From positions 1,937,501 to 2,001,500 of the forward strand of contig CP060221.1 in assembly GCA_023898405.1 (NCBI GenBank): a stretch of DNA of 64,000 bases. The letters are read 5' to 3'. Below, piece by piece: positions 26,221-35,013 of the stretch. Position 1 is the stretch's first letter. Every line of letters begins with the position of its first letter. A model generated the notes under the pieces. It saw only the letters and a list, made by a program, of their open reading frames with translations, was not told the DNA's origin and did not search any database. This stretch comes from Myxococcales bacterium. Lineage in GTDB: Bacteria > Myxococcota > UBA727 > JABDBI01. The translations under genes were made by a program, and so were the position numbers.

Positions 26221-27333
26221 ATGAGCATTTTTGAAAAAATGAAATCCAAAGAACATGAACAAGTTGTTTATTGTTTTGATAAACGATCGGGTTTAAAAGC
26301 GATAATCGCGATTCATAATACCGTCTTAGGCCCAGCTCTGGGCGGTTGCCGAATGTGGAATTATCAAACCGAAGAAGATGCACTTGATGATGTTTTACGT
26401 CTTTCTAGAGGAATGACGTACAAGGCTGCAGCGGCCGGTCTTAATCTTGGTGGTGGTAAAGCAGTAATTATTGGTGAGTCTAAAAGCATGAAATCCGAGT
26501 CAATATTTCGCGCTTTTGGTCGTTTTATTGACAGTTTGGCTGGACGCTACATTACTGCTGAAGACGTAGGCACGACCGTAAAAGATATGGAGTGGATCCG
26601 TATGGAGACCGAGCACGTAACAGGGATTACACGTGCCTTAGGAGGCTCGGGCGATCCAAGTCCGGTGACAGCATTAGGGGTCTATCACGGTATGCGAGCT
26701 GCTCTGAAAAAAGATTATGGCAGTGATAGCTTAAAAGGACGGACCGTGGTGTTACAGGGTGTAGGCCAGGTAGGTTTTCACCTGATAGCTCACCTGCTTA
26801 GTGAGCAAGCGCATGTTGTAGTTTCAGATATTGATGAAGAGCGTATTAAACGAGTAAAAAGCGAATACGAGTCAGTAGATTTTGTGTCGGTGAATGAAAT
26901 TTATGACTTCCCCTGCGATATCTTTGCACCATGCGCCTTAGGGGGAACGCTTAACGGGGATACCATTCCGCGTCTGCAGTGTAAAATCGTTGCGGGATCA
27001 GCAAATAATGTTTTGGCCCAGGAAGACAGTGATTGTGTGCGATTGCAAGATAGAGGAATTACCTATGTGCCGGATTTTGTCGTAAGTGCCGGTGGTTTGA
27101 TCAATGTCTCGAATGAGTTGGCCGGTTATAATCGTAAGCACGCCTTGGCTCAGGCTGCTACCATCTACGATATAGTAGAGCAGGTGCTGATGATTGCAGA
27201 AAACGAAAAAATATCGACACTTAATGCCGCAAAAACAATGGCAGAGCGACGGATTGAGTCAATTGCCAATCTTAAGCGCATGAGTGTGGGAATGTCTTTG
27301 AGAAAAAGAACACGGCGAACTAAAGAGCGCTAA
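26221..27333 (+). CDS. ldh: leucine (branched-chain amino acid) dehydrogenase
   Basis: The ATG at 26221 lies 19 bases after dapF with AGGA upstream. 370 residues of the Glu/Leu/Phe/Val dehydrogenase family: GPALGGCRMW, the catalytic-Lys region MTYKAAAAGLNLGGGKAVI, TAEDVGT, and the NAD-binding VVLQGVGQVGFHL. The 364-370 length and DPSPVTALGVYHGM favour leucine dehydrogenase. It oxidatively deaminates Leu/Val/Ile to keto acids, or runs in reverse. The basic tail (RKRTRRTKER) is not typical. The BrnQ carrier elsewhere in the window may supply substrate. Confidence 0.92.
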   Translation: MSIFEKMKSKEHEQVVYCFDKRSGLKAIIAIHNTVLGPALGGCRMWNYQTEEDALDDVLRLSRGMTYKAAAAGLNLGGGKAVIIGESKSMKSESIFRAFGRFIDSLAGRYITAEDVGTTVKDMEWIRMETEHVTGITRALGGSGDPSPVTALGVYHGMRAALKKDYGSDSLKGRTVVLQGVGQVGFHLIAHLLSEQAHVVVSDIDEERIKRVKSEYESVDFVSVNEIYDFPCDIFAPCALGGTLNGDTIPRLQCKIVAGSANNVLAQEDSDCVRLQDRGITYVPDFVVSAGGLINVSNELAGYNRKHALAQAATIYDIVEQVLMIAENEKISTLNAAKTMAERRIESIANLKRMSVGMSLRKRTRRTKER

Positions 27334-27364
27334 GAAATATCGATTTTTAACCTGAGGAAAAACT

Positions 27365-28936
27365 GTGAGTGACCAGCTGATCGTAAATGAGGCCTCGTTT
27401 GAGACCAGAATCGCTTTACTTGAAGGCGGTGTCGTAACAGAGCTAATGGTTGAACGTCATGCCGATCGTGGCTTAGTTGGCAATATTTATCTTGGTAAAG
27501 TTCAAAGAGTTTTGCCAGGAATGCAGGCCGCTTTCGTAGAGTTGGGTATTGGTAAAGCTGCTTTCTTGTATGTTGGAGATGTCGTTAGATCTCAGCCTAG
27601 TCTTGATCCAAATGATGCATTAGAAGAACATGCGCGGTCAAATTTTGATGAAGCGCAGGAGCATGAAGAGGAAAAGGTTCAAGAAATATCTTTCAAACAC
27701 AAGAAAACAGCAAAAGAACGTCATAAAATCGAAGAATTGCTGAGGCCAGGGCAAGAAATTTTAGTACAAGTAACCAAGGATCCCATAGGAACTAAGGGGC
27801 CGCGGATCAGCTGTAATATTTCTATTCCTGGTAGGCATGTTGTCTTTATGCCGAACTATGATCACATCGGCATTAGCCGAAAAATTATAGAAGATGAAGA
27901 GAGAGAGCGCTTGAAATCTCTTCTTCTTCAAAAAAAACCTTCTGAAAGCGGTTTTGTGTCGCGCACTGTTTCCCAGGGTGTGGCTGACGAGAAAATATTA
28001 GCTGATTGCGATTATCTCGTTTCACTGTGGTCAGAAGTGCAAAGTCGTCTTAAAACTTTGAAAGCACCTGCATTGGTGCAGCCAGAGCTTGATATTTTAT
28101 TAAAATGTGCTCGAGATATGCCTCATGATTCGCTAAGTCGCATTGTTGTCGATAGTCAAGAAGCTTACGAACGAGCAAAAAAGTTTTTTGAAATTTTTTA
28201 CCCACCGATGGCTGAAAAGCTTGAACTATACGACAGAAACGAGCCAATATTTGAATCATTCGGGGTTGAGTCGGAAATCGCTCGCGCCATGAGTCGAAAA
28301 GTTTGGCTTCGTTCAGGCGGGTATCTTATTATTGATCAAGCTGAAGCACTGACCGTTATCGATATTAATACCGGACGCTTCGTAGGAAAGAGAAATCTTG
28401 AAGACACCATTCTTAGGACCAATCTCGAAGCAGTAAGAGAGGTAGCCTACCAATTGCGCTTGCGAAATATTGGTGGAATGGTGATTGTCGATTTTATTGA
28501 CATGGAAACACAAAGCGATCGAGATAAAGTTTTGAACGCTTTGATAGAGGCGCTTAAAAAAGATAGAGCTCGTTGTAAGGTGGATAAAATTAGTGAGCTT
28601 GGATTAGTGGAGATGACGCGTCAGCGCACGAGAGAGAGTCTAGAAAGAAGAATGTGTGAGCAGTGTTTTTACTGTGATGGGAAGGGCACCCTTAAATCAA
28701 AACAAACTATCGTTTATGAAATTTTTCGTCAGCTTCTTACCAGGGGAAAGAATTTATTTGAGCCGTGTATAATCGTGCATGCTCATCCTGAAGTGGTGGA
28801 TTTGGTTTATGGTGAAGAGCACGATAATTTGGAAAAAATAGAAGAAAGCATTGGTAAGCAGATAGTTGTACGTCCTAGAGGATCGTTTCACCAAGAGCAA
28901 TTTGATATTTTTGGAGCGAGTCATCTTGGAGAATAA
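27365..28936 (+). CDS. rng: ribonuclease G/E family endoribonuclease
   Basis: GTG start with GAGGA upstream. 523 residues: S1 domain (about 35-120, GNIYLGKVQRVLPGMQAAFVELG), an acidic insert (about 80-115) within it, the catalytic core with DINTGRFVGKRNLEDT and IVDFIDME carrying the metal-binding Asp residues, and the zinc-link motif CEQCFYCDGKG. Length without the long C-terminal scaffold points to RNase G rather than RNase E. It processes rRNA and mRNA. The next gene begins inside its 3' end. Confidence 0.95.
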   Translation: MSDQLIVNEASFETRIALLEGGVVTELMVERHADRGLVGNIYLGKVQRVLPGMQAAFVELGIGKAAFLYVGDVVRSQPSLDPNDALEEHARSNFDEAQEHEEEKVQEISFKHKKTAKERHKIEELLRPGQEILVQVTKDPIGTKGPRISCNISIPGRHVVFMPNYDHIGISRKIIEDEERERLKSLLLQKKPSESGFVSRTVSQGVADEKILADCDYLVSLWSEVQSRLKTLKAPALVQPELDILLKCARDMPHDSLSRIVVDSQEAYERAKKFFEIFYPPMAEKLELYDRNEPIFESFGVESEIARAMSRKVWLRSGGYLIIDQAEALTVIDINTGRFVGKRNLEDTILRTNLEAVREVAYQLRLRNIGGMVIVDFIDMETQSDRDKVLNALIEALKKDRARCKVDKISELGLVEMTRQRTRESLERRMCEQCFYCDGKGTLKSKQTIVYEIFRQLLTRGKNLFEPCIIVHAHPEVVDLVYGEEHDNLEKIEESIGKQIVVRPRGSFHQEQFDIFGASHLGE

Positions 28937-29945
28937 TTTAGAAGAATCTCTTTCTCATTTGGCTTTTTCTTTATGTGATATTCCTTCGCTTACTTTTGAC
29001 GAAGGGGCAGTGTTAGATTTTATAGTGCAATGGTCACGCAAACATAATTTCCACTGTGAAAAAATTTCGCTTGATACAAAAAGATTCAATCTCTTGATTG
29101 CTGTCAAAAAGCGTCCGCTGTACCGAACTCTGTTGTGTACTCATGTGGATACGGTTCCTCCTTTCATTGCTCCATCGATCGAGGATGGCTTATTGAAAGG
29201 TCGTGGGGCGTGTGATGCTAAAGGTATTGCCGCATGCATGCTGCTTGTTTTAAAAAAAATGCAAAACGAAGGTGTAGATGATGTTGCAGTGTTGCTCACC
29301 GTTGGAGAAGAAGAGGCGAGCGACGGAGCAAAGAAATGCAATGCCTTATTAAAAGGACGCGCTCGCACTGTTATTGTTGGTGAGCCGACATCCCTGAAAG
29401 CTGCACGTGCTCAAAAGGGAAGTTTGGTTTTTGATATTGTTGTACAGGGAAAAGAAGCGCATAGCTCCTTGCCTGCTCATGGTTTTTCGGCAAGCCATGA
29501 TATGATTCACGTGCTTGAATCGATGCTCAAAGAAAGATGGCCTAAAAACGATCGTTTTGGTGAAACCCTGCTTAATATTGGTATGCTTAAAGCTGGAAGG
29601 GCTCGCAACACCTTTGCTGCCGAAGCTCGAGCGCAGTGTATCATGAGACTTAGTGAATCGGCGGAGCAAATTCTGATTAGTTTGCAGTCTCATTTAAATT
29701 CTAATACTCGCTTAGAAATTTTTTCTAGGAGTGATCCTTTTGATTATAAAATACCCGATGGAGTTCCCACCTTTATTGCAGGCTTTGGCTCAGATGCTCC
29801 TTATCTGCGCGATGTGGGATCGGAGATTATGTTGATTGGCCCGGGATCGTTAGAAGTTGCCCATCAGGAAAATGAATTTATGTTAATAAACGATATAGTT
29901 AGTGCGTATTTTATGTATTTAAAAATGATTAGGTTGGAATTGTAA
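28926..29945 (+). CDS. M20-family amidohydrolase (ArgE/DapE type)
   Basis: The likely start is the TTG at 28926, overlapping rng by 11 bases, with GGAG nine bases upstream; no ATG fits. 340 residues with the metal-binding pattern of M20 deacylases: TLLCTHVDTVPP, GRGACDAKGIAA, TVGEEEASDGA (general base Glu), VGEPTSLKAARAQKGS and a C-terminal His in VAHQENEF. The dimerisation lid (GKEAHSSLPAHG) is present. Acetylornithine or succinyl-diaminopimelate deacylation are the obvious choices. dapF four genes upstream favours a lysine-pathway role, but the sequence alone cannot decide. Confidence 0.85.
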   Translation: MENNLEESLSHLAFSLCDIPSLTFDEGAVLDFIVQWSRKHNFHCEKISLDTKRFNLLIAVKKRPLYRTLLCTHVDTVPPFIAPSIEDGLLKGRGACDAKGIAACMLLVLKKMQNEGVDDVAVLLTVGEEEASDGAKKCNALLKGRARTVIVGEPTSLKAARAQKGSLVFDIVVQGKEAHSSLPAHGFSASHDMIHVLESMLKERWPKNDRFGETLLNIGMLKAGRARNTFAAEARAQCIMRLSESAEQILISLQSHLNSNTRLEIFSRSDPFDYKIPDGVPTFIAGFGSDAPYLRDVGSEIMLIGPGSLEVAHQENEFMLINDIVSAYFMYLKMIRLEL

Positions 29946-30085
29946 TGTGTTTGCAAGAATAATCTTTTGAGAAATATGAAAAATATCATAAAGCAGAACG
30001 CCCTGGTATTGCATGTTGATGCGTTTATTATATATGCCATATGGTAGAAATTTGTAATAAATATCCATAACTTAAACTGAAAATA

Positions 30086-32227
30086 ATGACCATGAAAAAT
30101 ATTCGTAGACTAACGACACGAGAAGAAATTGAAAGTGCGTGCAACCTTTTGTACCACGTTTATATTGAAAGGATGGCTTGGAAATTCTTGCCTGATAATC
30201 CCTCGCATTTAAGAATTGAAGAACGCAACGGCAAAAAACTTTTGCTCGATAGATTTGTTGATATTTCAACTTGGTTTGGTGTTTTTGAAAATTCTCAAAT
30301 CGTTTCGTGTATCCGTATTCAAGGGGTTGATAGCGATAATAAATTGGAGCTTGAAGGTTATGAGGATAGCAAAGTTCTCCATGCTTTTTTGCCTCAGAAT
30401 AAGGACAAGTGTTATGAGCTGACCAAGTTTGCTATTTTGCCTCAGTACATTACGCCAGGAATCATTAAGAATTTGTTTTTGGAAGTTTTTCGCTATTGCT
30501 ACGAAAAAGGTTTTTCTCTGAGCTGCTGCACTCATAATAATTTTCTGAAAAAATTCTACCAGAGAATTGGATATCCATTGACCATGGAGCATGCATTTAA
30601 GTATGAACCAGATGACCCTCTTGCTGTTAATCATTATTATGCTGATTTTGAGAAAGGGGAAGTTAAACACTGTTATGAACAATTAAGAACTAATACCCGT
30701 CCACTTTCTTTTAAGCAAAGTAAAATTTTTAGAGCTTTGGAAGTAGCAGCTCCGGCGCTGCCAGTGCCTGTCTATTGGCATGATAGAAATGGAGTAGTTT
30801 TAGGAATTAATGAGCACTGTCTTAAGGCGATTGGTACCTCAAGAGCTATAGTGGGTAAAACTCCATATGAATTTTATTCAACTGACATAGCCGAACATAT
30901 TTTGAATCATCATAACCTTGTTATGGATACGGGTAATGTGTTGGCGCAAGAAGAGAAAATTAATGATATTACAACCGGCCAAGTCAAATATTTTTCATCC
31001 ATAAAAGCGCCGCTTTATAATGATGACGGAGCGGTCATTGGTATTGTTGGCACTTCAATTGACACTACGGCAGAAAAAGAAGCAGAGCGTCTGCGCAACG
31101 AAAACGAACGCTTAGAGATTGAAAATAGCTATCAGAATAAATTGATCAAAGAGCAGAAGATATTTAAAGAGATCATAGATCAGGCAGTACACGATATACG
31201 ATCGCCTCTTGCAAGTTTATTGATTTTATCTTCTTACACAAAAAATATTCCCGAAGAGATTCGTGATGTTATCAATGGTGCATCAAAACGAATTAATGAT
31301 ATTGCCAATAATTTGTTGGAAAAATATTGGCCAGAGAGAAATAAAAAAAATGAAGAGCAAAATAAATTTGAAAAAAATAATTTTCAAATATCCCTAGCGC
31401 TTCAGGAAATTATTTCTGAGAAGAAATATGAATTTTTTAATCTTGATGTTGAGTTTAGAATATCGATCAATCCAGCAGGCTACCTAGCGTTCTTATTTGC
31501 CAGCGAGGCTGCTTTTAAGCGCATGATTTCAAATTTAATAAATAATGCTGTAGAGGCCTGTGAGAAGAGGCACGGTATTATTACTGTTTGCCTCAATGTC
31601 AGTGGAACTTCCATCGATATTGTTGTCGAGGACAATGGAAAGGGAATGTCGCAACATGTGGTCGAGAAGATCATGAATGATATTTCTGTTACTGAAGGAA
31701 AAGCTGAAGGGCATGGCATTGGTTATGCTCAGGTGCGCGATACATTGCAGCGCAATGGCGGAAGTTTGGCTATTGATTCCTCTCAAAATGTCGGCACAAA
31801 AATTAAACTGAGCTTCAATAAAAAAGAACAACCACATTGGGTCGCTGAAGTATTAGACATATTTGACAAGGGCATGATTGTAATTTTGGATGACGATCCC
31901 TCCATCCATAAGGCCTGGGAGTTGCGCTTGAGAGATAAATTTCAGGATGCGACCTTGAAATATTTTGAACAAGGAAAAGAAGCGTTGAGCTACATACATC
32001 AACTAAAGGACGAACAAAAAAATAAAACTATTTTGCTTGCTGATTATGAACTTCTGCATCAAGAGCTCGATGGGCTGGATGTCATTAGTCAGGCGGCAGT
32101 TGAAAATGCTATTTTAGTGACTTCAAGATTTTCCAATCGCGATTTGCAGAATGAACTGAATGAGCTCAATGTAAAAATGCTGCCCAAGCTCTATATCTCA
32201 GAAGTTCCGATCAATGTCGTTAGTTAA
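30086..32227 (+). CDS. GNAT (LuxI/FeeM-like)-PAS-histidine kinase-receiver hybrid protein
   Basis: 713 residues in one frame, cytoplasmic (no membrane helix). Residues about 5-195: acyltransferase fold like N-acyl amino acid or homoserine-lactone synthases (LLYHVYIERMAW, YELTKFAILPQYITPGIIKN, FYQRIGYPL). About 230-345: PAS domain (VYWHDRNGVVLGINEHCL). About 350-420: coiled coil and dimerisation helix with phospho-acceptor H369 (AVHDIRSPLASL). About 460-595: ATPase with N box NLINNAVEA and G boxes DNGKGM and GHGIGY. About 605-713: receiver with acidic DDDPS, acceptor Asp in LLADYEL, and LVTSRF. It could make or sense an acyl signal and phosphorylate its own receiver. There is no separate response regulator gene nearby. 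Confidence 0.85.
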   Translation: MTMKNIRRLTTREEIESACNLLYHVYIERMAWKFLPDNPSHLRIEERNGKKLLLDRFVDISTWFGVFENSQIVSCIRIQGVDSDNKLELEGYEDSKVLHAFLPQNKDKCYELTKFAILPQYITPGIIKNLFLEVFRYCYEKGFSLSCCTHNNFLKKFYQRIGYPLTMEHAFKYEPDDPLAVNHYYADFEKGEVKHCYEQLRTNTRPLSFKQSKIFRALEVAAPALPVPVYWHDRNGVVLGINEHCLKAIGTSRAIVGKTPYEFYSTDIAEHILNHHNLVMDTGNVLAQEEKINDITTGQVKYFSSIKAPLYNDDGAVIGIVGTSIDTTAEKEAERLRNENERLEIENSYQNKLIKEQKIFKEIIDQAVHDIRSPLASLLILSSYTKNIPEEIRDVINGASKRINDIANNLLEKYWPERNKKNEEQNKFEKNNFQISLALQEIISEKKYEFFNLDVEFRISINPAGYLAFLFASEAAFKRMISNLINNAVEACEKRHGIITVCLNVSGTSIDIVVEDNGKGMSQHVVEKIMNDISVTEGKAEGHGIGYAQVRDTLQRNGGSLAIDSSQNVGTKIKLSFNKKEQPHWVAEVLDIFDKGMIVILDDDPSIHKAWELRLRDKFQDATLKYFEQGKEALSYIHQLKDEQKNKTILLADYELLHQELDGLDVISQAAVENAILVTSRFSNRDLQNELNELNVKMLPKLYISEVPINVVS

Positions 32228-32356
32228 GCCCCTAGAAATAGTGTGTTTTATCAACTGACTTGATCTGATTGGTTTGAACCATGGCAAGTGAGTTAGTAAG
32301 TATCCTGTTGGTATTAGTGGAACTATTTTAACCACTGTATTTAATAGGATTTTTTT

Positions 32357-33214
32357 ATGAATTTTAGAATGTCGTTGTTGGCGATTATTTCGCTTTTCGC
32401 GCTCGATATATCTGCAGCCATGGTAAGTGGATTTCCTGAAGGATGTTCTGATGCTTCCACAAGCAACGCTTTGCCAGGCCATATCGTTCGTTTGGGTATG
32501 GTGAGACAAGGTCCTGATGGTTTGATTTTTGTCTTTCCCGATCGCTATGACACTAGATATCTTCAGACGGTTGAAGTTGCTGAAAATGTTGGTTTGATCG
32601 GGCAAGATCCTTATGGCGATTACAGCGATGTAATTCGATATTCTACACCTGAGGATTCATTTGTCGTTGCCCAAATATTTGTGGGAGATGAACGATATGA
32701 ACCAGTGGTGAGCTGTGTTTCTCAGCCAATACCGCTTACACGATATTATCCATCAGACTATGGCTCTGATTGGAGCTGGCTCGATCGCGGAGTATTCGTT
32801 GAAAGATTGAGGCATCACAGACACCATCGCAGTTGGAGATGGAAGAAATGGTGGAGAAGAGATTTTGATTCCGTGAGAAGAAAATTTCGCAGAAGTAATT
32901 CTCAAAGAGATTTCAGAAGGTTTCGCCAACATAACAGAAGAACCTTTGGTGATAGAAGGCATAGTGATAGTAATCGCCGAAGCTTTAGAAGAGGTGATGG
33001 AGATGATAGCATAAAAAGCTCTCGCACAAGAAGCTTCAAAGAAGGTAGTAGCCGAGTTCAAAAAAATCTTCAAAAAAGTAAAGAGGTTGCAAAGAAAGTG
33101 ATGGTTGAGCGTTTTAAACGTCATCGAGATGTTTTACGCAAAAGAGATGAAATTAATTCCCTCCTTAATCGGAAAAAACGCTCATTTGTGCTTGACGAAG
33201 ACGATAAGAACTAG
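32357..33214 (+). CDS. secreted Arg/His-rich protein, unknown
   Basis: The ATG follows AGGA (32348-32351) at good spacing. 285 residues with a signal peptide (cleavage near SAA-MV). A folded N-terminal part (about 22-125) has two cysteines. From about residue 140 it is extremely basic: RHHRHHRSWRWKKWWRR, then repeated Arg/Ser segments such as RRSFRRGD. It ends in a helical Lys/Arg-rich tail. Such a charge would bind nucleic acid, polyanionic surface polymer or metals (His). No family recognised. Confidence 0.72.
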   Translation: MNFRMSLLAIISLFALDISAAMVSGFPEGCSDASTSNALPGHIVRLGMVRQGPDGLIFVFPDRYDTRYLQTVEVAENVGLIGQDPYGDYSDVIRYSTPEDSFVVAQIFVGDERYEPVVSCVSQPIPLTRYYPSDYGSDWSWLDRGVFVERLRHHRHHRSWRWKKWWRRDFDSVRRKFRRSNSQRDFRRFRQHNRRTFGDRRHSDSNRRSFRRGDGDDSIKSSRTRSFKEGSSRVQKNLQKSKEVAKKVMVERFKRHRDVLRKRDEINSLLNRKKRSFVLDEDDKN

Positions 33215-33259
33215 AGCCGCTCGGCCAAGTCTAGGATTTTTAAAGGTTATTTGAGTTCA

Positions 33260-33291
33260 TTTGGCAAATAGTAGCGCCACTATTTGCCAAA
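33260..33291. repeat. 13-bp perfect hairpin between convergent genes
   Basis: TTTGGCAAATAGT (33260-33272) and its exact complement (33279-33291) flank a 6-base loop. It lies between the ends of the Arg-rich gene (33214) and ogt (33338), the place for a two-way terminator. The flanks lack a long T-run, so it may instead work by RNA structure alone. Confidence 0.6.
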
Positions 33292-33337
33292 ACTAGTTTT
33301 AAAGGCCTAGAAAAAACTTTTTCAAAACAGCTTAGAT

Positions 33338-33850
33338 TTAATAATTTTTCTCATGATTAAGTAGCCAAGCTTTTCTTTCGATTCCACCACCATAGCCGCC
33401 TAAGTTTCCGTTTTTATTAATGACTCGATGGCAGGGAACAATAATACTTAGAAAATTTTTGCCATTCGCATTGGCAACGGCTCGAAAGGCTTGAGGTTTT
33501 TTGATGCGATGAGCTTGTTCGCTGTAATTACGTACTTCACCAAAAGGAATTTCTAAAAGAGCCTGCCACACGCACCTTTGAAATGTTGTTCCGTCAAATT
33601 GAATGGGAGTGGTGAAGTTTTTGAGATTGCCTGCAAAATAATTTTTAAGTTCTTTTTTAATGCTTTCTATGATGCTGTTGCTGCCTTCTTTTAAGGTAAT
33701 TTTTTCTCGATTACTAAAGCTTGGCAACCGCGCTTCAATATTTTTACGATTGTGAAAATCCAGTACATGCAAGGCCTTATCACAAGCAAGTGCAGTCATA
33801 GAACCAAGAGGTGTTTTAATATCCTTGGATAAATAAAAAATAGTGCTCAT
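33338..33850 (-). CDS. ogt: methylated-DNA--protein-cysteine methyltransferase
   Basis: The ATG at 33848-33850 is preferred over the TTG at 33886. 170 residues with the active-site motif IIVPCHRVI, the helix-turn-helix with the Arg finger (KKPQAFRAVANANGKN) and the closing GGYGGGIERKAWLL. It removes methyl or alkyl groups from O6-guanine by irreversible transfer to the Cys. It is a single gene with no strong SD. Confidence 0.94.
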   Translation of the reverse strand: MSTIFYLSKDIKTPLGSMTALACDKALHVLDFHNRKNIEARLPSFSNREKITLKEGSNSIIESIKKELKNYFAGNLKNFTTPIQFDGTTFQRCVWQALLEIPFGEVRNYSEQAHRIKKPQAFRAVANANGKNFLSIIVPCHRVINKNGNLGGYGGGIERKAWLLNHEKNY

Positions 33851-33920
33851 AGAAGTAAGAGTTTCAATGGAAAAGAGAGCTGTCAAGCAGTGTAGTGATC
33901 GAATTAAATCTATTAAATTA

Positions 33921-33948
33921 AAAAAAGCCCAGGCTTTCCTGAGCTTTT
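33921..33948 (-). terminator. rho-independent terminator (minus strand)
   Basis: AAAAGCCCAGG and CCTGAGCTTTT pair with one G-U across a 4-base loop. On the minus strand the stem ends in seven T, directly after the secreted-protein gene 33961-34674. Confidence 0.8.
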
Positions 33949-33960
33949 GTTATCTAGAAA

Positions 33961-34674
33961 TTATTTATTTCTTTTTTTGGAGTGGCTGCTGTGACGACCA
34001 AGATCAACTTTGTTAAATTTTCCATCAGCATGTTGTAAGGTCTGTATTGCATTTGCATCAGTCACATAGTTTCTAATTTGCTTCAAAGCATCGCGACCGC
34101 AGTAGTTGCGAACTTCATTAGGGCCAGTGCTGTTGCCAACTTTGCGCATAGTAAATTCGATCATGTCATCTTGGAATGTCACGATATCGGTTTGATAGGC
34201 TTGTCCTTCAGCGCTCACCATTTGGTAAATTTGTTTATCGCTCGCGCGTGTAAATTGTTCTGAGTTTAGTTGATCAACCAACTGACTTACTTCTTGTTCC
34301 ATAGAGCATTTTTCATCGCTTGGTATAATTTTTTCTACAGTGTAGGTTTCATGGCGGTTATCTGCTGAACCCCAATTTTCTTGACGGTGAATTTTAATAA
34401 TTCCTTTTACAACTGTTGTATCGGTTCCCCAGCGATTGACAGTGACTTTGCAACGGAAATCTTCTTCGGTTGTACGATTGTAATCTTCGAAAGAATCTTT
34501 TTCTGTAAAGAGTGGTGGTACGGATTGAGAGTAATCAACCATTTCGCAGTCTTCTATAGCATCACATTTTGCCATTTCTTGACCTTGATCTTGTCCTTGC
34601 ATTGCATTGGTATTTAATGAGAAGAGCAATGCAGAAAAACCGCCGCAATATGCTACGCGTTTAGTGAATTTCAT
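33961..34674 (-). CDS. secreted protein of unknown function
   Basis: The start is ATG 34672-34674 (MKFTKRVAYC) with GAGGA at SD distance; the longer frame from 34719 is not supported. 237 residues: signal peptide (cleavage near TNA-MQ), an acidic Gln/Glu/Asp segment, a beta-rich middle (CKVTVNRWGTDTTVVKGII), a helical part with LVDQLNSEQFT, and a basic C-terminus (SSHSKKRNK). Four or more cysteines are in the mature part. No family recognised. It ends at a strong terminator. Confidence 0.72.
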   Translation of the reverse strand: MKFTKRVAYCGGFSALLFSLNTNAMQGQDQGQEMAKCDAIEDCEMVDYSQSVPPLFTEKDSFEDYNRTTEEDFRCKVTVNRWGTDTTVVKGIIKIHRQENWGSADNRHETYTVEKIIPSDEKCSMEQEVSQLVDQLNSEQFTRASDKQIYQMVSAEGQAYQTDIVTFQDDMIEFTMRKVGNSTGPNEVRNYCGRDALKQIRNYVTDANAIQTLQHADGKFNKVDLGRHSSHSKKRNK

Positions 34675-35013
34675 AAGTTTTTTCCTCGTCGTTACTGAGT
34701 TAATGTGCGGGATAAGCAACGCTGGATAAAACTTGATTCCAAAAATTTAAAAAAATTTTATTTTTTTATTTTTAATTCGTTTTTTTTGTTTTTTTGAGTG
34801 GAATAGGTAGGTTCTGCGGGCGATTATTGGTCAAGGGGGGATATTATGGCAATCTTTAGAAAGTAACTGGGCTTTTAATTTCTGAACGCCCACAGCAAAG
34901 CGAGAACTAGGAAGAAATTAAAAACTCAGTTAAATGCTATAAATTATGGCCAGAGCAAAAATAGAGGGAGCAAAGCTCCCCTTGTTTTATAAAACCAATT
35001 TTTTTAGCCAAGT
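34675..35013. other. intergenic region, AT-rich
   Basis: This 339-base gap holds the upstream region of the secreted-protein gene (very T/A-rich around 34735-34795) and the 3' region of speA with its terminator at 34966-34980. A frame at 34937-35149 on the minus strand is a shadow of speA. I see no other gene or RNA. Confidence 0.5.
34955..34981 (-). terminator. terminator of speA (minus strand)
   Basis: GGGAGC (34966-34971) and GCTCCC (34975-34980) form a tight stem with a 3-base loop. On the minus strand it is followed by TCTATTTTTG, so it should end the glutaredoxin-speA transcript. Confidence 0.65.
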
